DNA of 64,000 bases from positions 28,535,458 to 28,599,457 of the forward strand of contig CP137686.1 in NCBI GenBank assembly GCA_037976565.1, given 5' to 3'. Of this stretch, positions 51,075-62,819 are shown piece by piece. The notes under the pieces were generated by a model that had not been told where the DNA came from, did not search any database, and was given only the letters and a program-made list of their open reading frames with translations. Source of the stretch: Mesocentrotus franciscanus. Its lineage: Eukaryota; Echinodermata; Echinoidea; Camarodonta; Strongylocentrotidae. A program made the translations under genes and the position numbers. The first letter of the stretch is position 1; the number at the start of each line of letters is the position of its first letter.

Positions 51075-51196
51075 CCAGTCACACCGACAAGACCGATATC
51101 AGACAGAAACAGACTCAAGAGACTTTTATGTTACCTGAATGGCCAATATTTCGTCGAGGTTTAGTCGGTGTGGAGTCGGTCTGGTGGTGTGACTGA
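51075..51196. mobile_element. MITE, CAGTCACACC family, copy 2
   Basis: CAGTCACACCGACAAGACCG at the left and GTGGTGTGACTG at the right, with GTCGGTGTGGAGTCGGTCTG inside. It lies directly downstream of the Norrin-like exon. Confidence 0.65.
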
Positions 51197-51258
51197 GTCA
51201 TACTAGAAATAATTTTTTTTTTTTTAAGTCATAATGTGACTGAGCCTGAATAGCCTAC

Positions 51259-51486
51259 CTATCTTTTACAGCTTGCGCACTCGCATGACAGGATATAACG
51301 GTAGGTGGCGTAAACTCGCTCGTTACCCTGGCAACGGAGGAGAACAGCTTTCATGATAGAGATGTGGTCCTGGCAGCTCTGACATCGGTACTTGAACGGA
51401 TGACGTAGATGACTTTTGAAGCTGACCACAGGGTCTGCTGATGAAGCCATCTCACACTGACCAGCACATCGTGACATCAATATGAT
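51259..51486 (-). CDS. NDP: Norrin-like cystine-knot growth factor, last coding exon
   Basis: Secreted ligand of the Norrin family (Frizzled-4/LRP5/6 agonist in vertebrates). The exon enters in phase 0 after TTTCCCTTGCAG and reads IILMSRCAGQCEMASSADPV, then VSFKSHLRHPFKYRCQSCQD and YRYILSCECASCKR before the stop. It aligns without gaps to human Norrin residues 59-133, and the intron sits at the same codon boundary (after residue 58). Eight cysteines match human C65, C69, C93, C96, C110, C126, C128 and C131; human C95, which bridges the dimer, is Ser here. The exon carrying the signal peptide and the first cysteines was not found in 51487-64000, so it lies beyond the window or is too diverged to spot. 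Confidence 0.9.
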   Translation of the reverse strand: MILMSRCAGQCEMASSADPVVSFKSHLRHPFKYRCQSCQDHISIMKAVLLRCQGNERVYATYRYILSCECASCKR

Positions 51487-52046
51487 CTGCAAGGGAAAGA
51501 CGGTCAAACCAGTTACCATGGTGACAATGACAAAATTTGTCTTTTGATTGTTTGTCAGTTTCTTTTATAAGGATTCCACACTTCAAATATTTATACTTCC
51601 GGTTTGAATGAACATGCAAGGTCTCATATATGAAATGAATCAGATGTCGTAGCATTGATCTGTCAGGTTTGGTAGAAAATGCGCGTGGTTTCCGTCTTGC
51701 CTTGGATCACCAAAGAAGATAAATAGTGTGTTTCTTGTCTCTTTAAATCGTTACTGTCATGTCTCCGCTCCCCTGGCCCCAGTTTCTTGAGAACGTGGCA
51801 CCTCTCAATGGCTGCAATGGGTATTTCTATCGTCTATTTGCGATGTCCCTTCAGGGCCACCATATATTTCCCCTGGGTGTCGTAGCAAGCAATCCATAGA
51901 AAATCGAGTTATTCAACTATGTTTGCCGGATTTCTAGTGACAAAGTTTTCAATAGATTTGAGAGATTTTTGGTTAGGTTTATCTTTATGTATATATGAAA
52001 TCATATAGGCATATTCATGTAGTTCTCGCATCTCTTATAACAGAAG

Positions 52047-52093
52047 TGTAACTAGGGGGTGACACTGGGGACATGTGCCCCACATCGAATGGC

Positions 52094-52125
<32 letters not shown>
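52047..52125. mobile_element. MITE left-end fragment and A-run
   Basis: AGTGTAACTAGGGGGTGACA...ATGTGCCCC resembles the left end of the GGCGTAAC elements; a run of about 30 A (52095-52124) follows. Confidence 0.4.
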
Positions 52126-53724
52126 GACATATAGAAAATAGAAAAGGGAAGGAAGACGATAGAAAGGATATCTACTGTTATATTACGATTCTTGCTGTTA
52201 TTCGTTTGTGTTATCTAGCAATTAGTAAAATTTGTCGATGTTCTTTACATTGTCCAAAGTTATTGTTGAAAGAAATATACTGGATTCAAATTTAGTTATT
52301 GATTAAAATCAGAGGTAGGATCAACATCTATGATGAAGTTGTAGAAACCCTGTTCTCTCTCATTATAGTAATCTTTTAGTTTTTGGTAAGCTCTTAGGCG
52401 TTTGTCTTGTTTTTAGTACTTCTCTTACATCTCATATTACGGAGCAATCGGTCAGGTTTAGCATCTTTTGTTGTTGTTTATCAAAAATTGAATATATTCT
52501 TTAACCTGAAATCAAATACAAATTAACCTCTACTGAATGAAATCCGAATATATCATTACGGTCATTCATGAATAACCATAATATGTCCATTTAAATAAAA
52601 GTACAAATCATGTGACTGGGGTCACAGAGGTCACTTACTAACAAGACAGACGATAGTTTAGTTCCCGCTAAGAAATAAAGTGAGACCGTCGGCATCTCTT
52701 AGCCTGGTACTACTGCTGACGGTCATTCCATTACCCTAGGCGCACAACTCGACAGGTGACCACCATTTTTTGTTTTTACCGACAGCAAGACAAAATGCTC
52801 CTGAAATTCGTAACTGTAGATTCCCCCAAATTACATCCCTCCCTCGATATATCCAGCAGCGAATAGAATTTGATAAGCGGCGAGAGCGAAATCCACACGC
52901 CGACGAGCCCCCGGGATAATCGGATGGCGATGCCGCTCTCAGACATTTGTTTTGTTTCTGGTACTTCTCTTACATCTCACGTCACAAGGTACTAATAATA
53001 CGCTCATAATTTTGCCTGAGAACAACCAATTTCCGATTGTATTTTCAGCCACTATAAGGAGATTAGATTTAAATGTGTTGGTTATAATGTAATTTCTGTC
53101 TGCGTTCAGGTCAGTCGTGAAGGAATGCCGATTTTTTTTCTTCTTCAAATAAACAGACATTTAGTTAATGGAAGAGGCAGGTTGCCATCACAATCAAACA
53201 CTTGTGTCGTAGAATAAGGAAAAGGAAAAATCGGTTGGCCGGCATCTGTAAGAAGAAACGGAGATATGATTGCAGGCTATCAAATAAAGTATTCTGAATA
53301 TTAGTGTCGACATAATTATGTTAAACTAGAAATTTTAATTACAAGTATCATTTTATATTGTTGTTGTTGAAGTATTTCTTACTGTGATGTCTAATGTAGT
53401 CAGAATGCATTGCATGTGAATACAATTTCTGTAAAATTTGAAGAAAGAAAACTATTGTTGCTGGTGAGCATCATTATCTTACAGGCGAATCCTATACTTT
53501 ATTCACTAAAATCATTATTTCCCCTTTCTTGTTGAAATGATTTATTACATTCATCGATGGAAGGACTTTTTCAACAGGTGTTCATGTATTTGGAATGGAA
53601 GTAGTAAAGGGGTTAAGCCGAAGCTCGTCATTCTTCGTCATCTCGTCACCGCGCCGCCTCGATCGCACGCGTCCATTGAGCGACCAGTGGTTGCAGCTAT
53701 CTAACAATGCCTGGAAGACATCAA

Positions 53725-53739
53725 CCAGCAGGGGGCGAC
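53725..53739. promoter_or_regulatory. CTCF-like motif
   Basis: CCAGCAGGGGGCGAC is a close match to the core CTCF consensus. It lies between the Norrin-like exon and the repeat-rich right part of the window. Prediction by motif only. Confidence 0.35.
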
Positions 53740-54079
53740 ATTCAATATGACATGTCACAATGACATATCGCAGGGCACTGAGTAGATTTAAAATCTTGTC
53801 GCAGATTAACTTACAAAGCAACCCTTCTTCAAGTTACTGAGGTCCTGGGGTAACGCCCCTTCATATACACACATATATTAATAAAGGAAAAATAAAACAG
53901 GTTATATTCTTAAAACAGATTGACAAATTATCACAAAAATACGAATGGAAATTCAAAAGTATTCTCCATCAACAGAGACAAAACATATATGCTAACACGA
54001 GCGTATTTAGAAGGACAAACCCGCCCCCCTCCCCATCATCTTCGAAAGTACACGATGGTGGTATATAAATTTGTGGTAA

Positions 54080-54083
<4 letters not shown>

Positions 54084-54114
<31 letters not shown>

Positions 54115-54256
54115 GTAATGGTGATGATGAGGTTGATGATGATGGTGATGATGGTGATGGTGATGATGATGGTGATGATGATAATGATGATGATGGTGAT
54201 TAGTCAGTGATGACAATGGTGGTGGTGGTGGTGGTGGTGGTGGTGGTGGTGGTGAT
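54084..54256. repeat. (GAT)n then (GGT)n microsatellite
   Basis: GAT repeats with GGT interruptions to about 54200, then a GGT run (54219-54254). Poly-His and poly-Met frames over it are artefacts. Confidence 0.95.
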
Positions 54257-54593
54257 CAAAGGAATAGGAGAAGAATGAGAAGGACGGTGGTGATCATGAT
54301 GGTGGCAATGAGTCTGATGGTGGTGGTAGGGATAACTATAAGAAGATTTTGTAATATACACCAGTCAGAAGAAAATCCAGAAGAGCAGCAAAGGATAGAC
54401 GGAGTGCTCAGAGGTTTCTCCTCCTCTCAAGTGTATAGGAGCCTTGAGATGCCACAGTTTGCGGTAAAGGAGAAACGTCACAATGCATTCTCTTTTCGTC
54501 AAGCATTACACATCACAGTTTGATCAAATGACAAGAATTGCCTTTCACTGATCTTAAAGTTATACCCATGCAAACGATAGGAAAGACAAGATA

Positions 54594-54722
54594 CAGTGAA
54601 ACCTGTATTATAAAGACCGCTCAAGGGAGATAAGGTTCCTTTTGTGCAGGTTTCAATGGAAGCAAAAGATGTGTTCATATCATTCTAAATAAAGCCCTTC
54701 GTACAGGTGGTCACCAAAGCAA
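54594..54722. mobile_element. Diverged CAGTCAAACCTG-family MITE
   Basis: ACAGTGAAACCTGTATTATA, GACCGCTCAAGGGA and CAGGTGGTCACCAAAGCA correspond to the left part, interior and right part of 18212-18401. Confidence 0.6.
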
Positions 54723-54929
54723 TTTTCTTTCAATTAATTTTAAAGCATGCACACCAAATTCTCCGATCTACTCAATTTATTAATTGATCTATGAATTGCT
54801 TAAAACTAGCATTCTGAATATACATCGGGAACATATGCGATATCAATTTGTATTCGAATCAAATCTGTTTCTTTCACCTATCCTTTAAATTAAGAGTAAT
54901 AATTACTCTGATAATTATATTCGTATTGC

Positions 54930-55375
54930 GCTTTCGTCAAACAAATGCAATTAAGACTACGTACGGTCTTCGCAGTGACGTAAAGCCTTTACTACAAAAC
55001 AACCCCTCCCACCAAGTTAAACAATGGAGATCTCTCTCCCCTAAATACATGCTGAATACTACTGCATTTGGGATGACAGAGCAGCTGGATCAAAGATGTG
55101 GAATAGCCTTCCACAATCTATCAGGCGCGCCGAGTCTATGTCAACGTTTTTGTCATCCCTCAATACTTTCCTTTTCCCAGCTACGACATCATCTCAACAG
55201 TAATACTAATGCCAACAAAGACTATAATGGAAAATAATCTTTATTTGAAACACTGACTTAGAGCGTTGAATTTGTGAGACATTGTAGAGCAAGCGCCATG
55301 AGTGCCCATCAGAGGTGGACACCGATGCTACACAAAGAAGTCATCATCTTCATCATCATCATCGTCATCATCATA
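54930..55375 (+). mobile_element. LINE (L2/CR1-like) 3' fragment
   Basis: After frame changes it reads KTTYGLRS and then MWNSLPQSIRRAESMSTFLS with LNTFLF, the C-terminal signature of L2/CR1/jockey-type reverse transcriptase frames. An ATCATC tail follows (55335-55375). Several frame breaks; inactive. Confidence 0.75.
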
Positions 55376-55833
55376 AATGCTTTGGATAAGCAACAATAGT
55401 ATATCCAACAGGATTTATAGTCTGTAATTTTGCCTGATGTGAACGAACCCATGCCCTTTCTCTCATCTTGATGTTAACCTTCAACTATCAGACTGATGTG
55501 AACGGACCAGTGCCCCCCTCTCTCTCTCTCTCTCTTTCTTTGTATCTTTGTATCTTACACGCATCAGACTTCAGACTGTATCAGATATGAACGACACAGA
55601 GCCCATTCTTCTCATCTTGATTGTTAACCTTCAACTCTCCTTACACGCATCAGACTGCATCTTTAACATCACATCTCATACACCTGTTCACAGATATCAT
55701 CCGAATGATAAATAAGCCATCATTTACGGAGTCATGTTCAATTTGGTACACTTCATGTCAAGCAAGATTTGGTCAACCGTAAAAACAGGATAAATTTAGA
55801 AAATTGACTAGCTATCAATTCCAATTTTATGGA

Positions 55834-56431
55834 GTTTACGCACCCGGTTGGCTTCAATTCTCTTGTTTGTCAGTATAATCACACGGGTCGAACTATGTAT
55901 TCTTGCAGCAAAACATGTTATGTCTTTTTTCTTTAGAAGTTTCGATTATTATGATTTTAAACTAGCGAAAAAGCGAAATTATAATACAATCATTATGATT
56001 GCTGTCTACCTCCTGTATTTCAGTTAAATGTCTCAGTTGAGTGTCTGTACAATAAACATGTTTATCTCAGCATTTCAGTTACATGTCTCAGTTGAGTGTC
56101 TGTACAATAAACACGTTTACCACTGCATTTCAGTTTACGCACCCGGTTGGCTTCAATTCTCTTGTTTGTCAGTATAATCACACGGGTCGAACTATGTATT
56201 CTTGCAGCAAAACATGTTATGTCTTTTTTCTTTAGAAGTTTCGATTATTATGATTTTAAACTAGCGAAAAAGCGAAATTATAATACAATCATTATGATTG
56301 CTGTCTACCTCCTGTATTTCAGTTAAATGTCTCAGTTGAGTGTCTGTACAATAAACATGTTTATCTCAGCATTTCAGTTACATGTCTCAGTTGAGTGTCT
56401 GTACAATAAACACGTTTACCACTGCATTTCA
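55834..56431. repeat. 299-bp perfect tandem duplication
   Basis: The segment starting GTTTACGCACCCGGTTGGCT at 55834 begins again at 56133, and I see no difference between copies. Each copy ends in two minisatellite units. Confidence 0.93.
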
Positions 56432-57112
56432 GCTAAATGTCTCAGTTGAGTGTCTGTACAATAAACATGTTTACCACTGCATTTCAGCTAAATGTCTCAG
56501 TTGAGTGTCTGTACAATAAACATGTTTACCACTGCATTTCAGCTAAATGTCTCAGTTGACTGTCTGTACAATAAACATGTTTACCACTGTATTTCAGCTA
56601 AATGTCTCGGTTGAGTGTCTGTACAATAAACATGTTTATCACTGCATTTCAGTTAAATGTCTCAGTTGAGTGTCTGTACAATAAACATGTTTACCACTCC
56701 ATTTCAGCTAAATGTCTCAGTTGAGTGTCTGTACAATAAACATGTTTACCACTGCATTTCAGCTAAATGTCTCAGTTGAGTGTCTGTTAAATGTCTCAGT
56801 TGAGTGTCTGTACAATAAACATGTTTAACACTGCATTTCAGCTAAATGTCTCAGTTGAGTGTCTGTACAATAAACATGTTTAACACTGCATTTCAGCTAA
56901 ATGTCTCAGTTGAGTGTCTGTACAATAAACATGTTTATCTCAGCATTTCAGTTACATGTCTCAGTTGAGTGTCTGTACAATAAACACGTTTACCACTGCA
57001 TTTCAGCTAAATGTCTCAGTTGAGTGTCTGTACAATAAACATGTTTACCACTGCATTTCAGCTAAATGTCTCAGTTGAGTGTCTGTACAATAAACATGTT
57101 TACCATTCAAGC
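56015..57112. repeat. 55-bp minisatellite with palindromic TAAACATGTTTA core
   Basis: Sixteen copies of TGTCTGTACAATAAAC, spaced 55 bp except at one truncated unit (about 56785) and across the 299-bp duplication. Typical unit: CTGCATTTCAGCTAAATGTC, TCAGTTGAGTGTCTGTACAA, TAAACATGTTTACCA. Each unit has an AATAAA and the palindrome TAAACATGTTTA (or TAAACACGTTTA). Confidence 0.95.
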
Positions 57113-59475
57113 TACTCTTACTCTTCACATTTGAAATAATGATTAACCTAATTTGGTATTCAGACTGTATTAGTAATGCGATCGCTAACATGAACCGACA
57201 TTGAAATAAAAGACAAGTAATATAGAGACTTTAGATTGATTAATTTTCGTTTAAATTATGTTGAATGACATTGAATGCGTCATAGTAGAATTCTCAGAAG
57301 GATTCGGGAATGGAGTTTGGATTCCATTTCGATTCTTAAGGCTGTGATTTTGACCGCTAGATGCACTGTATTATGTGTGAGGTTTAGTTTCGAAATGATA
57401 CAGAAATGACTGGCATTATCCGTTTATTACTTTGACCATTGACATCACATTGCTGCCACAAGACAGTTTCGCTATATTTATGTTTTAAAATTTTTTTTGT
57501 TTTCATGAAAAAATAGAAAACATAAAAAAGAAGAAAGATGTTTGCTTGCACATGATCACAATTCGTATGAAATGAGAAGAACCGATAAAGTAAAGTTTCT
57601 TTTATTTTTCTTGGGGGCGGAGGGGGTTGGATGGGGTGGGGTAGGAGTAGGGAAGGGGCTAGATCACCCCATGCCCTCTCCTCCTACACACTACTGAATA
57701 CATTAAAGATACTATGTCCCTTTGCAGCCAACATCAAATTCTGCAGAACTTTGCAGGAATTATGAATATGTCACGTATGTCCTATCTGTGAAATTTAGCA
57801 GTGTCTCCTAGTATTCAAATTATGCAAGGTATCCGTTTACTTTCTAGACTTCACTGTCAGACACTATTGAGTGACTGACTGACTTCTTTTAAATTTGGTA
57901 ATAACATACATAAAATGAGCTGTAAAGGGTACATGAGCATTTGTCTCCATCAATAACCCACTTCTTGTAATGGCCAAAATTAAACTGATTGAATCTTTGC
58001 GCAGCACAAAACGTACGACCATTCGGTACAAGGTCTGAAAATCAGACTATTTACTTAATGGATTGCAATCACTAAAGTCGATTCGACAACTAACGCCTGC
58101 TATTTTCCCACAAAAAGACATTTTCAAGACCTTTCGTTCTTAGGGAAGTTCTAAATTAGTATTATCTTTCAAATGCCGGTGGAATTTAAACTTTCATTTT
58201 TTTGGCCTGCAAATGGACATAGTACCTTTAAAGCCCGTCTGCACTAGTTTGGCCAGGAGAGATTAGACCACCCTGCTGGTCACTGACAGGTGGTTATCTC
58301 ATCAACTCAGCTCTCAATTAACATAAGAAAAAGAGGATCATGGGGGACCAACGGGCACCGCTTAGGCATTGTTTTCTATATAGAGGGAGCAAGTAGCTAC
58401 AAGTAGTGCAGTGGGGCTTTAAATACTTTGACGAAATGCATTGACGCTTTCGTTGTCGAAAAGTTTAAATGAAAGTAATAGCGTAATTTTTTGCAAATTA
58501 TCTTCACCAGTATGAATTGGCTTTATGGTATTCTCTCTCATTCTTTGAAACTAACATATAAGGGAATATATTTCCTTGCCATGGGTTGTGATCTCGGGAA
58601 ATACATTTTAGTCGTTTTAATTGTCACGCTATTTCACCACAACGTGAAAACAATAGATAAAAAGCAGAGAAGAAATGGGTAAGAGCAGGACAAGCAGAAA
58701 GCAATAACACACTAGTATATTTTCATAAGAAGAAAAAGTACTAAGAAAAGTATTTTGCCATGTTATGATGACAGTAATAGATGAATTAAAGAGTCTCGGA
58801 AGGAGAAGCGAGCAGGCGGGGGAGGGTAAGTGTAACCACGAGAGACGAGATGGTAGTCCTTCTTCATTACACCTGTTACAAACTGTAACCATTAGCTCGG
58901 CATGATCCTAGCTATGTCACAGTGAGATTGGTATTAATACGAGCGGAAGATAGCGGAGCATTCCTTGAAACACTTCTCAATAGCGGGACGGAACTGTGAT
59001 AACAAACTTGATGGAATGTTCAGCATGTTAGGGGAAGAAAATAGATAAAGAAAAATAACCATATAAAACAAACTGAGAATATACAAGACCTTTCATATTT
59101 TACTCCGAATGGAACAATTCAATTTAATTCAATTCTTAACACATCTCTATTTTCTACTTGTATAATAGCAAAGACACGCACAAAAATAAATTAATAAAAT
59201 CATAGTGATGCAAGCGTAAAATCTGAAATTAAATGTTTATAATTTAACACAATCTCAAAGACTTCTGCAAAATCAACCTACGGCAAATACACGAGCCCTG
59301 TCCATCACCTATACAGACATGTGCGAACATTGTAATTACGTATTGCGTAATTAAAATATGATATCTACGGGCCAAAAGGGAATAGGCCATTTTTGTAATG
59401 TAACCAAATTTAATGAATAAGTCTTTGTGAAGTGCCTCAATTTCATTCACCTGATAAGAATAAAAGTATTTCAAT

Positions 59476-59672
59476 AGTCAGAATGCAAGTGCCTATATTA
59501 AGTGTTGCTAGGTAGGTCAAGCCATAATGTTTATCCTAACTGGCAACAACTAATGTATGCAGTTCGGATTCTGTCTATTGAAATACTATTATTCTTATCA
59601 GGTGAATGAAATAATTTGTATTGAGGCATTTCACAAAGACTTATGTATTACATTTGGTTACATTACGAAAAT
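59476..59672. repeat. Dispersed repeat, copy 2
   Basis: Same order of motifs as 48904-49102: AGTCAGAATGC, TTGCTAGGTAGG, AAGCCATAATGTTTATCCTA, CAGGTGAATGAAATAATTTG, CATTACGAAAATG. Confidence 0.85.
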
Positions 59673-62653
59673 GTCCTATTGAAATTACCCTTGATTTAAT
59701 TTGTCGAATGCAGACTTCTCGAATGTCTTTGCAATCATGGGCGTGGTGTACATAATGCTTTAGAAAACTAGCATTGTAACAATAGAGACCATGAAACAGC
59801 AGATGAAAAAGAAGAATGATCAAGTAATAAGATGACAAAAAATGTGGTAACCTATTATACACTCCTAAACAATCTATCAGTGAGTTTTGTTGTGGAGAAA
59901 TCTCATCAACTTCAACATCAGCACATTCTATCTATTTATTCCAGCCATTTTGCAAAGAAAGTCCGTTTGTCCTGATAAATTTCTGAACATAGCAAGAGAG
60001 AAATTGCGCATTCATTTTAATATGACTTGGAAAAGTGCATAGTACTTTAACATTTGCTTATGAAAAAGCAAAGCGACTCTTCGCCTACTCCCATATATTT
60101 CAATCCATGTCTATCTAGAAATCTGATTTATTGCTCACCGATAATGTGTCTCTCAAGCGTTATTTTTGTTTGCGTTTTGTTTTGTTCTTGCATCCTATAA
60201 ATCGAGCGTAAACTTTGACTATCACTTAGATTCATGTTCCCCATCAATTTCTATGATGAATCATCCAAACATATCTTATTAAAGGTACATGGCCAGGAAG
60301 ACTAATAACTTGAACATGGCAGACGATTGTTTGAGGGAAGTGTACTCTTATTAGGTATGCCTACATCTCTGGATATAAAGAATGTGACATAGCTGGATAA
60401 TGAATCTTATTCGTGTCAGACGCATATTTTCAAAAACCGATGCATCATTTTAATAAGCAAGAAAAGCCTTCAAACCCTTTCGCAAATTTCTTAGAGTTAG
60501 CGGAAATAGAGTCAAATCTGAGCTGATTTGATGTCTCTTCATTAGTGAAATATTAAACAAATGGGAGGTTAAAAGTTATTTACCGACTCGGCCAGGATGT
60601 ACATTCCTATGTGAGATTGACATGCAACAAACCAACGAACAGTATGGAATCTAAACATAAATTCTTATACAAAATAAAGATGTCTCCTCCTCATCGCATC
60701 ATATTGACATCAACAAAGAAACTTGGCATCCATTCAGTTTTTGGACAAAACTATCACTTTAACTTCCAACGAAGTGAATCACGATTATATGTGACTATGT
60801 CACATTATGTTTGCTTCAAAATTGATAAACAATGGACAGCGAAGTGATGATTTGAGCCTTCGCATGAAAGTTATTAAAAGTTATTAGGACATTGTTTTAG
60901 CCAAATATTAATTTATTCTTTTGGCACAGGACTGGAAAGGTGTTTTGGGTTTCAATTCTTGGTTAAATTATAAAGCAGCTTAATTGGGTATTATGTTTTT
61001 ATCGAAAGTAAAATCGTGATAAACAAGGTCGAGGGGTATGTGGTTTCTTATTTTAGATCACACAATTTTAGACAATGATAAACATATATGGGGATTGTTT
61101 AAGTGTTTTCTTTGTATATTGTAGGTGTTGATTTCGAGTGTGTTCACTGTTTATAAAGAACTATTCAGTTCATTCATATCCACAATGCCCTTACACAACA
61201 CACTCACAAACTCATACATAAATATCGTATAAACACATTTTCATTTTAAGTTTCACCTTAAGATTTTTCTTTTGAGGCCGCCACACTGCACTTTTTACAC
61301 AGATAGTTTGGATAATATTTTAAATTTATGATAATATGTTATAGAAATATTAAGTTTCGTTATTATATGTATATATGTAAATAACATTATTAGTTATTAT
61401 TGTTTGTATATTTTGTATTATACCTTACGTTTATATATAATTATGTTCTTTGTTATTCAGTACTTATATTTGGAAAAATGCAGAAATAAAATAAAATAAA
61501 GTCAAAAAATCAAACCAATCAGACAAATTATCATGATCCCCTTCCACGAACTCTGACAGCTCTTGCTTTCCAGAAGCCTTTTGGCCCCATGTTTCAACTA
61601 CAGTGCTTTCACAATTTAATCAGTAAGTTTGAATATCTATCTCTTTAGGAAACTTTTGTGCATTCAAGTAGCCCCATAATTATAACCCAGTCACGACACT
61701 TCATTGCGAAACGGGTAAGCTCAATCTACTTGTCCTGTATACGTTATATCGACCACATCTACGAGTATATAATGTATTATAGCTCTGCTAAAGCTTCGCC
61801 TTGCATCAGACAAAATATCAGAGAAAATACCGTGGACTTGCTGATAATATACAATTAACAACTAAATTATTCATAGCCCTTGTAAATTTGATGTTTTTTT
61901 GTATTTTTCGTAACTCAATAATGAAACGTGGACTGGTTGGATTAGGGCCTTTGCTGAATACTTTTACTTGTCACCTTAAGTGTGTCACATTCTAAGAATC
62001 ATGGATAGGGGCAAATCAATTTTTCACAAACTTAAAAAATTACAAAACTTGGTAAGGGTATGAATAATTTAGTTGCTAACTGTACATCAATAATTTTGAG
62101 TAATTCCTTTCCCGTTGCTTCGGAATCAATCTTATGAATGATAATCAGTCATGCTGAAATGTGTTGTATAATGTGGGTGGCCATTCCATCTATATGAACT
62201 TAGGAATTATGATTCAATTCTTAGCAATCGTCAAATCTGTTTCGGATCTGTTGTTTCCTATAGTAATGAGTTGACATCTTTGACTGTATATTTTTCTGTT
62301 TCATTTATACAAAATGCACTGTGTTTCTCACCAATTTATTGTAAACTTCATTCTTACCCGCTACAGGTCATTGCCCGATGCTGTTAAAATGACAAATACA
62401 GCGGTATTTCAAGGCAAATAGTTTTCTCCTTCTGTAATGGTGCATGATTGAGGATGCAAGATACTGATTCTGTTTGGATATCTCAAACTACCCCCTGATT
62501 TTTTTATCATACGCCCTTAAATGGTAAATATGTGAGATTCTGGGACACTAGTACTATCCCGCGAAATTGTTATTCCTACGAACTAGTGACTTTTTATCCG
62601 CTGGTAAGACTTCGAGAGATACAACTACTTGTATTTTCTCTAAGTTTCACCTT

Positions 62654-62819
62654 ACTTTTAGATTTGCACGACGAGAACGTGGACTGCATGCCACGTGTGG
62701 CAATGTGACGTCCTTTTGGCCGGGCACTGCCAGTGCTTTAAAACTATTAAAGGACGTCACATTGCCTTAAAAGGATGTCCACGTAGCAGTCCACGTTCTC
62801 GTCGTGCAAATCTAAAAGT
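62654..62819. repeat. Inverted repeat with perfect 34-bp ends
   Basis: 62654-62687 and 62786-62819 are exact inverse copies (ACTTTTAGATTTGCACGACG...). A second inner pair GGCAATGTGACGTCCTTT / AAAGGACGTCACATTGCC follows. Probably a young fold-back element; no clear target duplication. Confidence 0.9.

Larger units (their letters stand above)
43735..51258. other. ERCC5 upstream and intergenic region
   Basis: Contains the inverted repeat (44148-44628), candidate leader exons (45127-45490), (CT)n/(TA)n at 46027-46081, a three-copy 38-40-bp repeat (46680-46792), a MITE with TGGATCC ends (47745-48000), one member of a dispersed pair (48904-49102) and GA repeats at 50035-50225. No coding exon recognised. 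Confidence 0.5.
51487..54083. other. Upstream region of the Norrin-like exon; no second exon found
   Basis: Searched on the minus strand for a signal peptide and an HPxYKC-type segment followed by a donor; none was convincing. A donor-like GGGTTGCTTT then GTAAGTT at about 53815 ends a possible 30-nt exon with no Norrin similarity. The frame at 53582-53830 is open but has no recognisable domain. Confidence 0.4.

Noticed and set aside
51259..51519. Start of the Norrin-like protein at the Met at 51519
   Set aside because: That Met lies in the intron; the exon begins at 51486 after a canonical acceptor that matches the vertebrate intron position.
53582..53830. Minus-strand frame with LNLLSALRYVIVTCHIEC
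   Set aside because: Looks protein-like, but no domain, weak acceptor context and no fit to Norrin; not called as an exon.
53920..54216. Poly-Met and poly-His frames
   Set aside because: Read-through of the GAT/GGT microsatellite.
56015..57112. CRISPR-like array
   Set aside because: Directly adjoining 55-bp units without unique spacers, in a eukaryotic context: a minisatellite.
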